Notes: a model not told the origin generated them from the letters alone. A stretch of DNA of 50,674 nt from Kalymmatonema hyalinum WJT4-NPBG1 (GCA_019359075.1 JAHHIB010000066.1:1-50674), one strand, 5' to 3'. Counted from the first letter of the stretch, positions 1-9,618 are shown. Made by a program: numbers and translations.

Positions 1-14
1 ACTCTTCATTGGAA

Positions 15-146
15 CTAACTCTGAGTGACGGTTGCGCTCTGCGCAACCGCTAAATTGGCATTGGCGATCGCATTAATCTCAGACTGCGAAGCGCTCGAAC
101 TCAGATAACCCGCAACTTGGGTTAATATTGACTCCGAGTTTGCTTA
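15..146 (-). pseudogene. ORF tail without a start codon (unknown remnant)
   Basis: On the minus strand an open frame of about 43 codons runs from a stop codon near 144-146 to a TAG at 15-17, with no ATG. Its translation is rich in Ala, Ser, Asn and Gln and ends in AVAQSATVTQS. I do not recognise the family. The absence of a start and the decayed surroundings suggest the C-terminal remnant of a lost gene; chance is also possible. Confidence 0.2.
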
Positions 147-159
147 TTACTTTAAGTAT

Positions 160-444
160 GTGCGCCGATGGTTCTTTCATATAAGCTCTAATTGGAATGT
201 TAAAGATGACCTTTGGAGCCATTACTTAAGCCTAATCCATCCTCAAACGAATGATCTAGGTTTTCAATATCATCCACTTGCCCAAACACGATTTCAACAG
301 GCTGTTGCTTTCCGAATGAAGTTTCAAGCACTCGGTATAGCCACAAGAAGCTTTTCATATTCACACGAAGATCAAACCGTCCTCAAAATATCAGGTGATG
401 TCATTTGTCTTCCTATACCGAGACATAGACATCTTGCCTATTGA
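160..444 (+). CDS. Possible hypothetical protein or gene fragment
   Basis: The open frame starts with GTG at 160 and gives 94 residues. The frame is actually open from about position 109, so this could be the 3' part of a longer lost gene. The translation is rich in aromatic residues near its start (RRWFFHISSNWNV) and has no recognisable motif. There is no Shine-Dalgarno sequence before the GTG. I do not recognise it, and it may not be translated. Confidence 0.2.
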   Translation: MRRWFFHISSNWNVKDDLWSHYLSLIHPQTNDLGFQYHPLAQTRFQQAVAFRMKFQALGIATRSFSYSHEDQTVLKISGDVICLPIPRHRHLAY

Positions 445-719
445 TAGCTAATCAGCTACAACCTAATTTTGGGAAGATACCATGCTATCAGAAAAGTTTA
501 TATAGCAGTCCTAAATCATTTGTGAGATTTTCTTTTATTTCTCTTGGCGTTCTTGGCGACGCGAGTCGCCTGCGGAGCGAAACCCTCCTGCAGCGCTGGC
601 TCGTCTTGGCGGTTTTTTAATTCTCACGGATTCGTTGTGGCGATTTCTGAGTGGAAGAGCTACGCTGCGCCTTAAAGCCGTAAAATTGCCTCAGTGCAAA
701 ACAGATTTTAATACAACGC
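445..719. other. Intergenic region with cyanobacterial repeat debris
   Basis: No gene is visible here. Around 538-625 the sequence carries the TTCTTGGCG/CTTGGCGG style repeats and GC-rich palindromic pieces (GGCGACGCGAGTCGCC) that are scattered through intergenic DNA of filamentous cyanobacteria. The last 50 bases probably hold the promoter of the small gene at 720, but I cannot place it. Confidence 0.4.
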
Positions 720-908
720 ATGAGCGATACACAAACTTGGTATATTGTCAAGCGTAATGCTGGTCATTGCGAAATCGTCTCCAGCAACGAAGCGACTGGA
801 GATGATAATCCAGAAATTATAGAACAGTGGGGACCTTTCACTTCCGAAGGTGAAGCGATCGCCCGTCGTGTGGGACTGATTAGGTCTGGCAAATGCCAAC
901 CAGTATAA
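720..908 (+). CDS. Small conserved cyanobacterial protein, 62 aa
   Basis: The gene encodes 62 residues from an ATG at 720. The sequence is acidic in the middle (NEATGDDNPEIIEQWGPF) and ends in a basic, Gly-containing tail (ARRVGLIRSGKCQPV). This looks like a family of 60-65 residue proteins of unknown role seen widely in filamentous cyanobacteria; that recollection has not been searched. A predicted beta-hairpin followed by a helix would fit a small regulatory or DNA/RNA-associated fold, which is speculation. The gene converges on the S41 protease gene, with about 70 bases between the two stop codons. Confidence 0.65.
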   Translation: MSDTQTWYIVKRNAGHCEIVSSNEATGDDNPEIIEQWGPFTSEGEAIARRVGLIRSGKCQPV

Positions 909-911
909 AGA

Positions 912-972
912 AAGAAGAAAGAACGAGGAAGAACGAAGAATAATTTTCGTCTTCTTTTTTCTTTCTTCCCTC
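912..972. terminator. Possible bidirectional terminator between convergent genes
   Basis: The short gap between two convergent genes contains a purine-rich arm (GAAGAACGAAGAA) followed by TTTTCGTCTTCTTTTTT. The two arms pair imperfectly and a T-rich tract follows, so it could terminate transcripts from either side. The pairing is weak. Confidence 0.3.
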
Positions 973-980
973 TACTCTCT

Positions 981-2267
981 TCATTTTTCTGCTCTATTAT
1001 TGCCTCTTTGTGCAATTTCCTTGCCTAACACTTCCGCCGCTTTAGCAAATTGGGGATCTGCTTGGGTGCCGATTTTCTCACGCTCTTTGAGCCACAATGC
1101 TTGTCGCTGGGTATCTGTCAATTCCACCTTGATATCTGGGTCAATCCCATGCTTATTAATATCCCGATTATTGGGAGTAAAGTATTTGGCAATGGTCACA
1201 GCTAATCCTGATCCATCGTCCAGAGGACGCACTGATTGCACCAAGCCTTTGCCAAAGGTTTGACTACCGATTAAAACAGCACGCTTATTGTCCTGCAAGG
1301 CTCCTGAAAGGATTTCACTAGCACTGGCTGAACCTTTATCCACCAATACCACGAGCGGCTTATTAGTTAAAGCACGTCCGTTTGCTGTTTCCCGTTCCAC
1401 CTCTCCTTGACGGTCTTTAGTGGAGACAATTGTGCCCTTATTCATCCACATCCGGGCAATTTCCACGCTAGAGAAGAGCAAGCCTCCCGGATTATTCCGT
1501 AAATCGAGGACATAACCAGCAACCTGCTTATTCTCCAAATTTCTGACTGCTTGTTGCATTTCCTTGCCGGCGTTAGCGCTGAACTGCTTCAAGCGAATGT
1601 AGCCAACACTTCCAGCTGGAGTTTGCTTTTGGGAATACTCTACTGGATGGATTTCAATTTTTGCTCTTGTAATTTTGAATTCTTTTTCTTGACCGCTGCG
1701 CTGAATAGTCAAATTGACCATCGTTCCTGGTTCACCTCGGATCAAGGATACTGCCTGATTGGTATCCATGCCCTCCGTGCTTTTTCCGTTGATTTTGGTT
1801 ATAATGTCCTTTGCCAGGAGCCCAGCTTTCGCCGCAGGTGTATCCTCAATTGGCGCAATTACAGTCAGCTTTTTCGTTTTCTCATCTAGACCCATCTGGA
1901 TACCAATACCTGTCAATTCTCCAGAGGTATCCACTTGCAGACTTTTGAACTCCTCTGGATCCATAAACCGGGTGTAGGGGTCATCTAGCTTCTTCAGCAT
2001 TTCCCGTATGGACTTATAGGCTTCCTGTTTGTTGCTGTAGGACTTGTTTAGGTACTCTTTACGAACAGCGGCCCAATCAAGCTTATTAAAAGTACCATCT
2101 ACATATTGGCGGTTAATAATTTGCCAAACTTCATCTACTAAATCCTTAGGACTTTCTTTAAATAAAGCCTGTCCTTGCGAGTGAATTCCCAGGCTGGTGA
2201 CTGCGATTGTTGTCAGTGTCACCGCTGTTGCACCCACCAAAACAAGCCCACTTCTTGTAATCACCAT
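981..2267 (-). CDS. ctpC: S41 carboxyl-terminal processing protease (CtpC-type)
   Basis: The 428-residue protein is an exported C-terminal processing protease of the tail-specific protease family. An uncleaved signal or membrane anchor covers about residues 6-28. A PDZ domain lies at about 105-200 (GIGIQMG, AGLLAKDIITKINGKS) and the S41 core at about 215-395. The Ser/Lys dyad is seen as Ser315 in GSASASEI and Lys340 in TFGKGLVQ; the 25-residue spacing matches E. coli Prc. Cyanobacteria usually carry CtpA, CtpB and CtpC; CtpA matures photosystem II D1. I chose CtpC from memory of its overall sequence and its position next to ispG, so the paralogue letter is less certain than the family. It acts in the thylakoid lumen or periplasm. 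Confidence 0.85.
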   Translation of the reverse strand: MVITRSGLVLVGATAVTLTTIAVTSLGIHSQGQALFKESPKDLVDEVWQIINRQYVDGTFNKLDWAAVRKEYLNKSYSNKQEAYKSIREMLKKLDDPYTRFMDPEEFKSLQVDTSGELTGIGIQMGLDEKTKKLTVIAPIEDTPAAKAGLLAKDIITKINGKSTEGMDTNQAVSLIRGEPGTMVNLTIQRSGQEKEFKITRAKIEIHPVEYSQKQTPAGSVGYIRLKQFSANAGKEMQQAVRNLENKQVAGYVLDLRNNPGGLLFSSVEIARMWMNKGTIVSTKDRQGEVERETANGRALTNKPLVVLVDKGSASASEILSGALQDNKRAVLIGSQTFGKGLVQSVRPLDDGSGLAVTIAKYFTPNNRDINKHGIDPDIKVELTDTQRQALWLKEREKIGTQADPQFAKAAEVLGKEIAQRGNNRAEK

Positions 2268-2420
2268 AATGACAGCTGCGCGTCTACGGAAAGTTTTATA
2301 GTCAGTATGCCCAATCTAACACAGGGTTTTAATGTACAGACTGAGCATTATTTTTATTTCATTAAAAGTCTTTGTCGTCCGGCGACATTGGAACCGCCGG
2401 TACAAAACTTGTCGAAAATT

Positions 2421-3647
2421 TTATGGCTCTACCCAACGTCCATCTGCCTTAATTAAATTAATCAACTCTTCTACTCCTTTTTCTTCTGAAACTTTTTTAA
2501 TTTCTTCCCTCCCACGGTAGAGAGAAATATATCCAGGAGTTTTTCCAACGTAACCATAATCGGCATCAGCCATTTCTCCTGGTCCATTGACAATACAACC
2601 CATAACTGCTATATCAAGTCCAGTCAAATGTTTGGTAGCTTCGCGGACTTTGTGCAGGACTTCTTCTAAGTTAAACAATGTACGTCCGCAGGAAGGACAC
2701 GCGACGTACTCCACCATTGTTTTCCGCAATCCCAAAGCTTGCAAGATACTGTAGCATACGGGAATTTCTTTCTCTGGTGGTTCCGTAAGCGAGACGCGAA
2801 TTGTATCGCCAATGCCATCAGCTAAGAGAGTGGCAATACCCGCAGTGGATTTAATCCGTCCGTACTCCCCATCACCTGCTTCAGTCACACCTAAGTGGAG
2901 GGGATAATCCATACCCAGTTCATCCATCCGCATTGCCATGAGGCGATAAGCGGCTACCATCACCGGTACCCGTGAGGCTTTCATGGAGATGACGATATTA
3001 CCGAAGTCTAATGATTCACAGATGCGAATGAATTCCAAAGCAGATTCTACCATTCCTTCTGGAGTGTCGCCGTAGGTGAACAGCATCCTTTCGGCAAGCG
3101 AACCGTGATTTACCCCGATTCGCATAGCTTTCCCTTGATCACGCAAGGAAATCACTAAGGGAGCTAAAGTTTCGCGGATTTTTTCCCCGATTTCGTCAAA
3201 TTCCGCTTTGGTGTATTCGCTTCTCCCAGAATTTGGCTTTTCAAACACGTATAACCCCGGATTAATCCGCACTTTCTCTATATGTTTGGCGACTTCCAAA
3301 GCAATTTTCATGCCATTATGATGCACATCCGCAACAACTGGCACGTCCTTGTAGGTTTTGATTAATTTTTGTTTAATCTCTGCCAACGCTTTAGCATGAG
3401 CCATACTGGGTACAGTAACGCGGACGATTTCGCAGCCAATTTCATGAAGACGACGAATCGCTGCTACGGAACCATCAATGTCCAAGGTGTCTTCGTTAAT
3501 CATTGACTGCACCACCACAGGGTATCCACCCCCAATGGTGACATCGCCAATTTTGACTGGACGGGTTTTGCGCCGTTTGATAGTTGTGTCAAAGGTGGGT
3601 TGACTAAATGCGGTATTAGAAGTTGTAAGCGTAGGCAGGGTTTGCAT
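2421..3647 (-). CDS. ispG: 4-hydroxy-3-methylbut-2-enyl diphosphate synthase (IspG/GcpE)
   Basis: IspG is the iron-sulfur enzyme of the penultimate step of the MEP isoprenoid pathway and converts MEcPP to HMBPP. The 408-residue length fits the short bacterial form, in which a TIM-barrel domain (about 25-290) is followed by a [4Fe-4S] domain. The cluster ligands are visible as Cys317 and Cys320 (CPSCGR) and Cys351 (GCIVNGPGE), with Glu358 as the usual fourth ligand. In cyanobacteria the electrons come from ferredoxin rather than flavodoxin/NADPH (family knowledge). The ATG at 3647 is 22 codons before the first conserved TIM-barrel strand. The gene lies upstream of, and in the same direction as, the ctp gene, 153 bases apart. 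ispD of the same pathway is 6 kb away. Confidence 0.96.
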   Translation of the reverse strand: MQTLPTLTTSNTAFSQPTFDTTIKRRKTRPVKIGDVTIGGGYPVVVQSMINEDTLDIDGSVAAIRRLHEIGCEIVRVTVPSMAHAKALAEIKQKLIKTYKDVPVVADVHHNGMKIALEVAKHIEKVRINPGLYVFEKPNSGRSEYTKAEFDEIGEKIRETLAPLVISLRDQGKAMRIGVNHGSLAERMLFTYGDTPEGMVESALEFIRICESLDFGNIVISMKASRVPVMVAAYRLMAMRMDELGMDYPLHLGVTEAGDGEYGRIKSTAGIATLLADGIGDTIRVSLTEPPEKEIPVCYSILQALGLRKTMVEYVACPSCGRTLFNLEEVLHKVREATKHLTGLDIAVMGCIVNGPGEMADADYGYVGKTPGYISLYRGREEIKKVSEEKGVEELINLIKADGRWVEP

Positions 3648-3888
3648 AACCTATTAGGTAATTTTTTGTAGCGAAGATATCAACTTTGAAAACATTCTGT
3701 TTCCCAGATTGCCACAGGTGGGGCAAATTTGAGTGATGAATTTTGAGAAAAAATAGGAGTAACAAAGGGAAAGGGAGAGATGAGGGGAGTGGGGGAGCCC
3801 AGGAGTCGGGAAAAAAGTAAAAATTACTTATGGATTATCAAAATCCTGGCAATAAGCAATAAATACTATTAGCAGTGGCTATCATTTT
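3648..3888. other. Divergent intergenic region, no gene seen
   Basis: This spacer separates the leftward ispG from the rightward phosphotransferase. It carries a purine-rich stretch at about 3755-3815 (AAAGGGAAAGGGAGAGATGAGGGG), a degenerate repeat style common between cyanobacterial genes. Promoters for both neighbours should be here, but I could not place convincing boxes. Confidence 0.3.
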
Positions 3889-4879
3889 ATGAGCCAATTA
3901 TTAATTCCTGTAATTCATTCTATTCCTGACGGTGTGGCTTTAATTGACACCGTACTACGCCACTATCCTATCAGAAATATCCGTAGCTGCAAACTATACA
4001 AAGGCGGTCTCAACGATACGTATTTGGTGGAAACTGAGCAAGAGAGATATATCCTGCGAGTTTATCGGCGTGGGTGGAGAAATAAGCACTCTTATTGATT
4101 TTGAACTGGAACTGTTAGCGTTTCGACAGAAGCAAAAGCAGCCAGTTGCATACCCCATTTCCAGAAATGATCGTGGTTTTACAACAGAAATTGTAGCACC
4201 AGAAGGAACACGTTACGTGGCTGTATTTTCCTATGCACCAGGACGTGCAGTCAATGAAAATCTTGATGGCATAAAAAGCTATCGTTTAGGAGAAGCACTG
4301 GCAAAAATTCACCAGACACTAGACGAGTTCAAAAGTAATTTTACTCGCCCTGTTTTGAATAGCGATTACTTGCTAGATTGGTCGATACAAGCAATGACAC
4401 CTCTATACCAACACCAAGAAAGCGAGATTAACTATTTGCAAAAACAGGTAGGCAAAATAAAAAGGCAGTTAGAAAAATTTCAACTACCTTTGTTAGTACC
4501 AGCTTATGGAATTTGTGTTGGCGATGTTCATTCAGGAAATACTTATTTCACGGAACAGAATGAGCCGACTTTATTTGACTTTGACCAGTGCGGTTACGGC
4601 TGGCGTGCTTTTGACATAGCGAAATTTTTGCAAGTAGCAATGAGGATGAAAACAGATGTCACAGTTAGAAATAGTTTTATCGAAGGATATCAGTCAATTC
4701 GTAAACTGAGTGAGACTGAGCTTGCTGCAATTCCTGTGTTTATCACAGCTGCCCATATTTGGGTAATGGGGATTAGTGCAAGTCTGGTGGAAGATGTTTT
4801 GGCTTATGGTTGGTTTACTGATGATTGGCTTGATGCGAGATTAGCAATGTTAAAAAGTTTGGATGATTTTGAAGGTTAA
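3889..4879 (+). pseudogene. APH-family phosphotransferase, frameshifted
   Basis: Two overlapping frames make one protein of about 330 residues in the aminoglycoside phosphotransferase/choline kinase fold. The first (3889-4098) carries the nucleotide-binding part, including LYKGGLNDTYLVET and YILRVYRRGWR. The second resumes in a different frame with LIDFELELLAF, and contains the catalytic-loop motif GDVHSGN and the metal-binding segment FDFDQCGYGWRAFDIAKF. The switch must occur at about 4078-4098. The substrate cannot be told; relatives phosphorylate sugars, homoserine or antibiotics. All catalytic motifs remain intact on either side, so the break is recent, a sequencing error, or less likely programmed. 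No slippery heptamer is evident at the junction. Confidence 0.8.
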
Positions 4880-4983
4880 ATACTAGAAACCAGGGAGATC
4901 TCATTTTCCACACACCTGCTTGGAAATTAATTTCCAGGTAAATAGCAACAGTCCGTTAAATAAAAAGAAAAGCAAATGTAATT

Positions 4984-6027
4984 ATGAACGCCCCAACAAC
5001 AACTCAACTACCAATCCCTCCTCACTTCAACGCCCAAAACGTAGGTGCAGTCTGGCGCGTACCTTACCAACAACGTGCTGAAGAAGCAAGAGAATCGGCC
5101 AAACAATATAACATTAAACCAGTAACCGAAGACAAAACTCGGATTTGCCTGCTTTTAATTGATGTACAAAACACCTTTTGCATTCCTGAATTTGAATTAT
5201 TTGTAGGTGGAAAATCTGGAGCAGGTGCAGTCGATGATAATATCCGCTTGTGTGAGTTTATCTATCGCCATTTAGGAGTCATTACTAAAATTATTCCTAC
5301 GATGGATACCCATACAGCAATGCAAATTTTCCATCCAATTTTTTGGGTAAACCGGGCGGGTGAACACCCAACGCCATCTGCTACTAGCATCACACCAGCA
5401 GATATTGAAAAAGGGGTTTGGAAAGTTAACCCAGGAGTTGCTTACAGCCTTGGCTACGACTACGAATTCCTAAAAGAACACGCCTATCACTATGTTAAGC
5501 AGCTGAGTCAAGATGGAAAATACCCACTGACAGTTTGGTCTTATCATTCTATGTTGGGTGGTATCGGTCATGCATTGGTTTCTGCTGTGGAAGAAGCGGT
5601 ATTTTTCCACTGCATTGCTCGTCATAGTCAAACACAATTTGAAATCAAAGGGAATAATCCTTTAACAGAAAATTATTCTGTTTTGCGTCCAGAAGTTTTG
5701 GAAAGTTTTGATAAACGTTCCTTTGCACAAAAGAATACGCGCTTGATTCAACAATTATTAGAATTTGACGCTGTGATTGTTGCAGGTCAAGCCAAAAGTC
5801 ACTGTGTCGCTTGGACAATTGACGACTTATTCACAGAAATTCAGCAGATAAACCCGAATTTAGCGAAAAAAGTTTATCTATTGGAAGATTGCACTTCCCC
5901 TGTTGTTGTTCCCGGTGTAGTGGATTATACGGAAGCAGCAGATGCAGCATTTGAGCGATTTGCAGCAGCAGGGATGCACCTGGTTAAATCTACGGAACCC
6001 TTTTTGAGTTGGGTAATCGGGAGATGA
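4984..6027 (+). CDS. Isochorismatase/nicotinamidase-like cysteine hydrolase
   Basis: The 347-residue protein belongs to the isochorismatase-like superfamily of cysteine hydrolases. It shows the catalytic Asp60 in [11 protein letters not shown] and the nucleophile Cys274 in [13 protein letters not shown] candidate metal triad, Asp108/His110/His117 ([11 protein letters not shown]), resembles the zinc site of nicotinamidases, so an amide such as nicotinamide is a reasonable substrate guess. It is much longer than PncA (about 210 aa): there is an N-terminal extension of about 50 residues and an insertion at about 125-235 between the metal site and the nucleophile. It starts 104 bases after the frameshifted kinase gene on the same strand, so co-transcription is possible. 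The ATG at 4984 follows an A-rich leader without a clear Shine-Dalgarno sequence. Confidence 0.82.
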   Translation: MNAPTTTQLPIPPHFNAQNVGAVWRVPYQQRAEEARESAKQYNIKPVTEDKTRICLLLIDVQNTFCIPEFELFVGGKSGAGAVDDNIRLCEFIYRHLGVITKIIPTMDTHTAMQIFHPIFWVNRAGEHPTPSATSITPADIEKGVWKVNPGVAYSLGYDYEFLKEHAYHYVKQLSQDGKYPLTVWSYHSMLGGIGHALVSAVEEAVFFHCIARHSQTQFEIKGNNPLTENYSVLRPEVLESFDKRSFAQKNTRLIQQLLEFDAVIVAGQAKSHCVAWTIDDLFTEIQQINPNLAKKVYLLEDCTSPVVVPGVVDYTEAADAAFERFAAAGMHLVKSTEPFLSWVIGR

Positions 6028-6057
6028 GGAAAAGGGAGTATTCCACTCCCCAATACC

Positions 6058-6960
6058 TTATCGTTGGAGATACCCTTTAGGGTCTTGAGCAGTCCAACCT
6101 AAGGATGAGCTAGAACGCACTTCAAAATGGAGATGAGATTGGCTGATGGTTGGTGCTCCAGTTGTACCCACAGTTCCGACTAGGTCTCCTTTTTTGACTT
6201 GTTGACCGACGGAGACTTTGATACTGTCAAGATGGGCGTAACGGCTTTGCAAGCCGCCACTGTGATTAATGATGACCAATTTACCATAAGTTCCTTGCTC
6301 GTTGGCAAAGGCTACCGTACCTTCACCGATCGCTTGCACTGGCGTCCCTTTTGCTGCTAACAAATCCATACCACTATGAAAAAAAACTTCTCCATTGCTA
6401 GGATTAGTTTGCCAGCCATAGCCTACAGCTACAGTTGCGACTTCCCCTAAGGGATACCCAGCTAATTTACTGAGAGTGGAAGTAGAGGAGTTACCAGGGA
6501 ACTGAGGTGTGGGAGATTCAGTCATAGGACGACTGGGTGACCGATTTACCTGAGGAACAAAAACGACTCTGGGATTTTTCTGACACCCATTCACGTCAAA
6601 CAATATATCAGGACGGATTTTATATTTTGCTGCTATTTGTCGCCAGTTTTGACCAGGCGATACCTCAACAACAATTCCGTTATATGGAGGAATTTGAATT
6701 TCGCTACCAACGGCAATTTTACGGTTTTGTAAAGCCGAATTCATGGCGATAATAGTAGCTGGTGTGAGATTGTAGCGTTGCGCTATACTCTCCACTGTTT
6801 CTCCTGGTGCAACTGTGTGTCGCTGGAAGCGTTCAAGGGCTGAAGTCTGACAACCAGTTACAGAAGTTTGTGCCACTGCGGAGTATGGGTTTGTGTATAC
6901 TAGCCCAAGGGTGCTGGTGACTATGCTACAGAGAAAAAGTAAACGATAGCAAAAAGTCAT
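6058..6960 (-). CDS. Secreted LysM and M23 peptidase (peptidoglycan endopeptidase)
   Basis: The protein has about 300 residues from the ATG at 6960; an in-frame TTG at 6981 is less likely. A signal peptide covers about 1-31, ending SAVAQ. Two LysM repeats that bind glycan follow at about 48-92 and 97-137. A Ser/Pro-rich linker leads to an M23 (LytM) domain at about 185-290. The zinc ligands His195, Asp199 and His278 (FHSGMDL, HLHFEV) and the catalytic His243 (YAHLD) are all present, so it should be an active periplasmic endopeptidase or at least a fully conserved one. LysM-M23 proteins serve cell separation or septal peptidoglycan remodelling. It converges on the hydrolase gene, with 30 bases between the stop codons. 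Confidence 0.92.
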   Translation of the reverse strand: MTFCYRLLFLCSIVTSTLGLVYTNPYSAVAQTSVTGCQTSALERFQRHTVAPGETVESIAQRYNLTPATIIAMNSALQNRKIAVGSEIQIPPYNGIVVEVSPGQNWRQIAAKYKIRPDILFDVNGCQKNPRVVFVPQVNRSPSRPMTESPTPQFPGNSSTSTLSKLAGYPLGEVATVAVGYGWQTNPSNGEVFFHSGMDLLAAKGTPVQAIGEGTVAFANEQGTYGKLVIINHSGGLQSRYAHLDSIKVSVGQQVKKGDLVGTVGTTGAPTISQSHLHFEVRSSSSLGWTAQDPKGYLQR

Positions 6961-7160
6961 GTATATAAAGGAGGCACTCAATTATTCTAGATTTTAGATG
7001 GCAACAGCAGGTCATGAGAGGTGTTTAGTGGTGCTTTTTGACAACTAACAACTCACAATTAACAACTAAACACCTGAGTGATGAGCAATTCATCTGTCCG
7101 GTTTCGACTTGCTTGACTAAACTTAGAAATTAGGCATCTGCATTGCTGACCTTAAGCGTC

Positions 7161-8372
7161 ATGATTATGAAATTATCATTAAAGCAACTGGTTATTTATC
7201 TATCGTTATTGGCTATTGGCGGCGGTGCAGGCTTGTTGGGTAGTCGGTATCTCTCGCCACAAAATCGCTTGTTTCGCGAGTTAAGAAATGTAACAGCGTC
7301 TTCGCCCCCAGAAATTGCACCTGCAAATCCTGTTGGAGGACAAGTTGCGGCTGCTACTGGCGATAATATGAATTTTATTGCCACTGCTGTTCAAAGAACT
7401 GGACCCGCAGTCGTACGAATTAATGCAACCCGCAAAGTGGCTAATCCTATTTCTGATGCGTTGAAAAATCCGCTTTTACGGCGATTTTTTGGAGAGGAAG
7501 AGCAGCCATTCCCCAAAGAACGGATAGAGCGTGGAACAGGGTCTGGATTTATTTTGAGTGAAAATGGACAAATACTAACGAATGCTCATGTTGTAGCGGA
7601 TACAGATACAGTACAAGTGACCCTCAAAGATGGTCGGACTTTTGAGGGTCGGGTGGTTGGAGTTGATTCAGTGACAGATGTGGCTGTTGTAAAAATTTCA
7701 GATTATGATCTGCCAACAGTGAAACTAGGCACTTCACAAAACTTAATACCAGGTCAATGGGCGATCGCTATTGGCAATCCCCTCGGTTTAGATAATACCG
7801 TCACAATCGGCATTATCAGCGCGACAGACCGTACGAGCGCTCAAGTTGGTGTTCCAGATAAGCGAGTCAGCTTTATCCAAACAGACGCGGCTATTAATCC
7901 GGGTAACTCAGGCGGACCTTTATTAAACGCCCAAGGCGAGGTTATAGGCATTAACACTGCTATCCGCGCTGATGCTCAAGGGCTGGGTTTTGCGATCCCC
8001 ATTGAAACAGCAGCCCGCATTGCTCATGAGCTTTTTACCAAAGGGCGTGTGCAACACCCTTTTTTAGGGGTTGAAATGTCAGACCTATCTTCTAGTAAGA
8101 AACAACAGATTAATCAAGACAAGAATCTCAACATTAAACAGGATGTTGGGATAGCCATTACAGGAGTCCTGGAAAAGTCTCCAGCACAACGAGGAGGACT
8201 CCTTCCTGGCGACTTGATTCAAAAAGTTAACGGTAACCAAGTAAAAACATCTGCTCAAGTACAGAAGCAGGTCGAGTCTAGCACCGTAGGTGACATATTG
8301 GAAATCGAAGTCAACCGAAACGGGAAAATTCAAACATTTAAAGTACAATCAGGGGCTTATCCCCAGAAGTAG
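7161..8372 (+). CDS. HtrA/Deg-type trypsin-like protease with PDZ domain
   Basis: The gene encodes a 403-residue periplasmic serine protease of the HtrA family (HhoA/HhoB/HtrA in cyanobacteria). The start is set at the ATG at 7161; a second ATG at 7167 and an upstream TTG at 7143 are alternatives. A membrane anchor or signal is at about 8-28. The catalytic triad is His143 (TNAHVV), Asp173 (VTDVAVVKI) and Ser250 (NPGNSGGPLL). A single PDZ domain covers about 300-395 (SPAQRGGLLPGDLIQKVNG). Deg proteases degrade or refold damaged periplasmic and lumenal proteins under light and heat stress. The paralogue (hhoA, hhoB or degP) cannot be fixed by eye. It is divergent from the M23 gene, with 200 bases between. 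Confidence 0.92.
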   Translation: MIMKLSLKQLVIYLSLLAIGGGAGLLGSRYLSPQNRLFRELRNVTASSPPEIAPANPVGGQVAAATGDNMNFIATAVQRTGPAVVRINATRKVANPISDALKNPLLRRFFGEEEQPFPKERIERGTGSGFILSENGQILTNAHVVADTDTVQVTLKDGRTFEGRVVGVDSVTDVAVVKISDYDLPTVKLGTSQNLIPGQWAIAIGNPLGLDNTVTIGIISATDRTSAQVGVPDKRVSFIQTDAAINPGNSGGPLLNAQGEVIGINTAIRADAQGLGFAIPIETAARIAHELFTKGRVQHPFLGVEMSDLSSSKKQQINQDKNLNIKQDVGIAITGVLEKSPAQRGGLLPGDLIQKVNGNQVKTSAQVQKQVESSTVGDILEIEVNRNGKIQTFKVQSGAYPQK

Positions 8373-8445
8373 TGATTAGTCCTTTGTCGTTTGTTCTTTG
8401 TCGTTTGTAACTAATGACTCATGACAAATGACTAATGACTGTTAA
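8373..8445. repeat. Degenerate TTTGTCxTTTGT / AATGACTAATGAC repeats
   Basis: The gap between two convergent genes is almost entirely short repeats: CTTTGTCGTTTGT twice, followed by several TAATGACT/CATGACAAATGACT units. Similar strings recur at about 9447-9485 and 47115-47203. Such heptamer-like tracts are frequent in intergenic DNA of Nostocales. Confidence 0.6.
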
Positions 8446-8793
8446 CTAATGATTGTTACTCAAATGATCTAACTGCATCCGTTGTTCCATTTGGCGGAGA
8501 AAATAACCTGTCATCATAGCCGACGCTAAAAGACCAGCGAGATTGTCTCGGTCTGTGGTAATTTGCACGTTAAAATTTTCTGCGGGTAACATCCCGACAA
8601 GCCCTTGGACGTTTTGCGAAATGATTTGTTTAATTTCGGGGCTGACAGACTGGGCGACGCGGGCTAGGACTTCAGGTGGCTGGTGCTGTAGATACTTGAG
8701 TAACTGATTAGGAAGTTCCTCAAAGCTATCATTCAGGATCTGATTGGGGTGTTCCTCAGGGTAGTCATTCAAAAAGTTAGGATCAAACACCAT
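8446..8793 (-). CDS. DUF760 protein
   Basis: The gene encodes 115 acidic residues matching the DUF760 family found in cyanobacteria and plastids. The characteristic core runs LLKYLQHQPPEVLARVAQS, then EIKQIISQNVQGLVGMLP and NFNVQITTDRDNLAGLLASA. The function is unknown; plant members have been linked to plastid protein turnover, which says little here. No signal peptide or catalytic motif is visible. It is on the same strand as scpB upstream, 109 bases apart. Confidence 0.85.
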   Translation of the reverse strand: MVFDPNFLNDYPEEHPNQILNDSFEELPNQLLKYLQHQPPEVLARVAQSVSPEIKQIISQNVQGLVGMLPAENFNVQITTDRDNLAGLLASAMMTGYFLRQMEQRMQLDHLSNNH

Positions 8794-8902
8794 TGGCTGT
8801 TTTTTTAGCTGAGTTGCTTATTCTACTCTAAACCATAGTAGAAGGGTGAGACATATCACTACCTCTTTCTCGAGTACTAGCATTCCTCAAGAGCAGCAGT
8901 AC

Positions 8903-9448
8903 TCAATCCGGTTGTGGTTGTGCTGTGAGTTCTAGCTCTAGCTGTTTTTGCTCTTCGCTATTGGATAATAATTGGGGAAGTTGCTCAATTTGGAAATATT
9001 GGTGAAATTTTGGGGTGACTTGTAAAGAATACGAGCGAGAGTCACTATCTCGGCGTTTTTTGACAAAACCGAGTTCGACGAGTTCTGGAACGTGTTGATA
9101 CGCACCAGAACCCCGCAAGTTGATCAAGTCGCTTTGCAGTATTGGACTATTTAGGGCAATGGCTGCCAAAGTTCGTAATGCTCCTAGACCCAATTCTACT
9201 GGAATCAGAGTTTGTACCAAGTCATGAAAGTCTGACCTGAGTTGCAAACTATAACCATCTGAAGTTTCTACGACTTCTAGGGCGCTATCGCGGCGGGCAT
9301 ACTCATCAATGAGTTCGATGATGCCTTCCTGAACTGTGGTGCGATCGCAAACGGCATACTCGGCAATTTCACTTATGGACAGGGGTTTACCCTTCAAATA
9401 CAGAATTGCTTCTATCTTCGTCGATGCATTCATCACGGCATTATTCAT
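8903..9448 (-). CDS. scpB: SMC-ScpAB complex subunit ScpB
   Basis: ScpB is the winged-helix kite subunit that, with ScpA, bridges the heads of the SMC condensin for chromosome compaction and segregation. The 181-residue protein shows two winged-helix modules: KIEAILYLKGKPLSISEIAE at about 10-30, and the second beginning LGLGALRTLAAIALNSPI with the conserved LINLRGSGAYQHVPELVELGFV. The acidic Glu/Gln-rich tail (about 160-181) is typical. A second ATG at 9433, five codons in, is an alternative start. ScpA is not in the window; scattered scpA/scpB genes are usual in cyanobacteria. Confidence 0.92.
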   Translation of the reverse strand: MNNAVMNASTKIEAILYLKGKPLSISEIAEYAVCDRTTVQEGIIELIDEYARRDSALEVVETSDGYSLQLRSDFHDLVQTLIPVELGLGALRTLAAIALNSPILQSDLINLRGSGAYQHVPELVELGFVKKRRDSDSRSYSLQVTPKFHQYFQIEQLPQLLSNSEEQKQLELELTAQPQPD

Positions 9449-9618
9449 CGGTCATCAGTCATGAGTTATTGGTCATTAGTCACTTGTATAAATAAAAAAT
9501 GATGAATGAAGGAGAATCACAAGTGTTTGGCACAATAACATAATATTTGAAAAAAATCAAGAATCGTAATAAAATACCAAAGCTCAGCCGAAGGCTCCTT
9601 TAAGAATTGTTATAACCT

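Noticed and set aside
1551-1889. 112-codon ORF antisense to the S41 protease
   Set aside because: It is contained within a well-supported gene and has no motif or ribosome site.
8373-8445. CRISPR-like array in the gap after the HtrA gene
   Set aside because: The short units have no constant length or spacers; they are degenerate tandem repeats. No CRISPR array was seen anywhere in the window.
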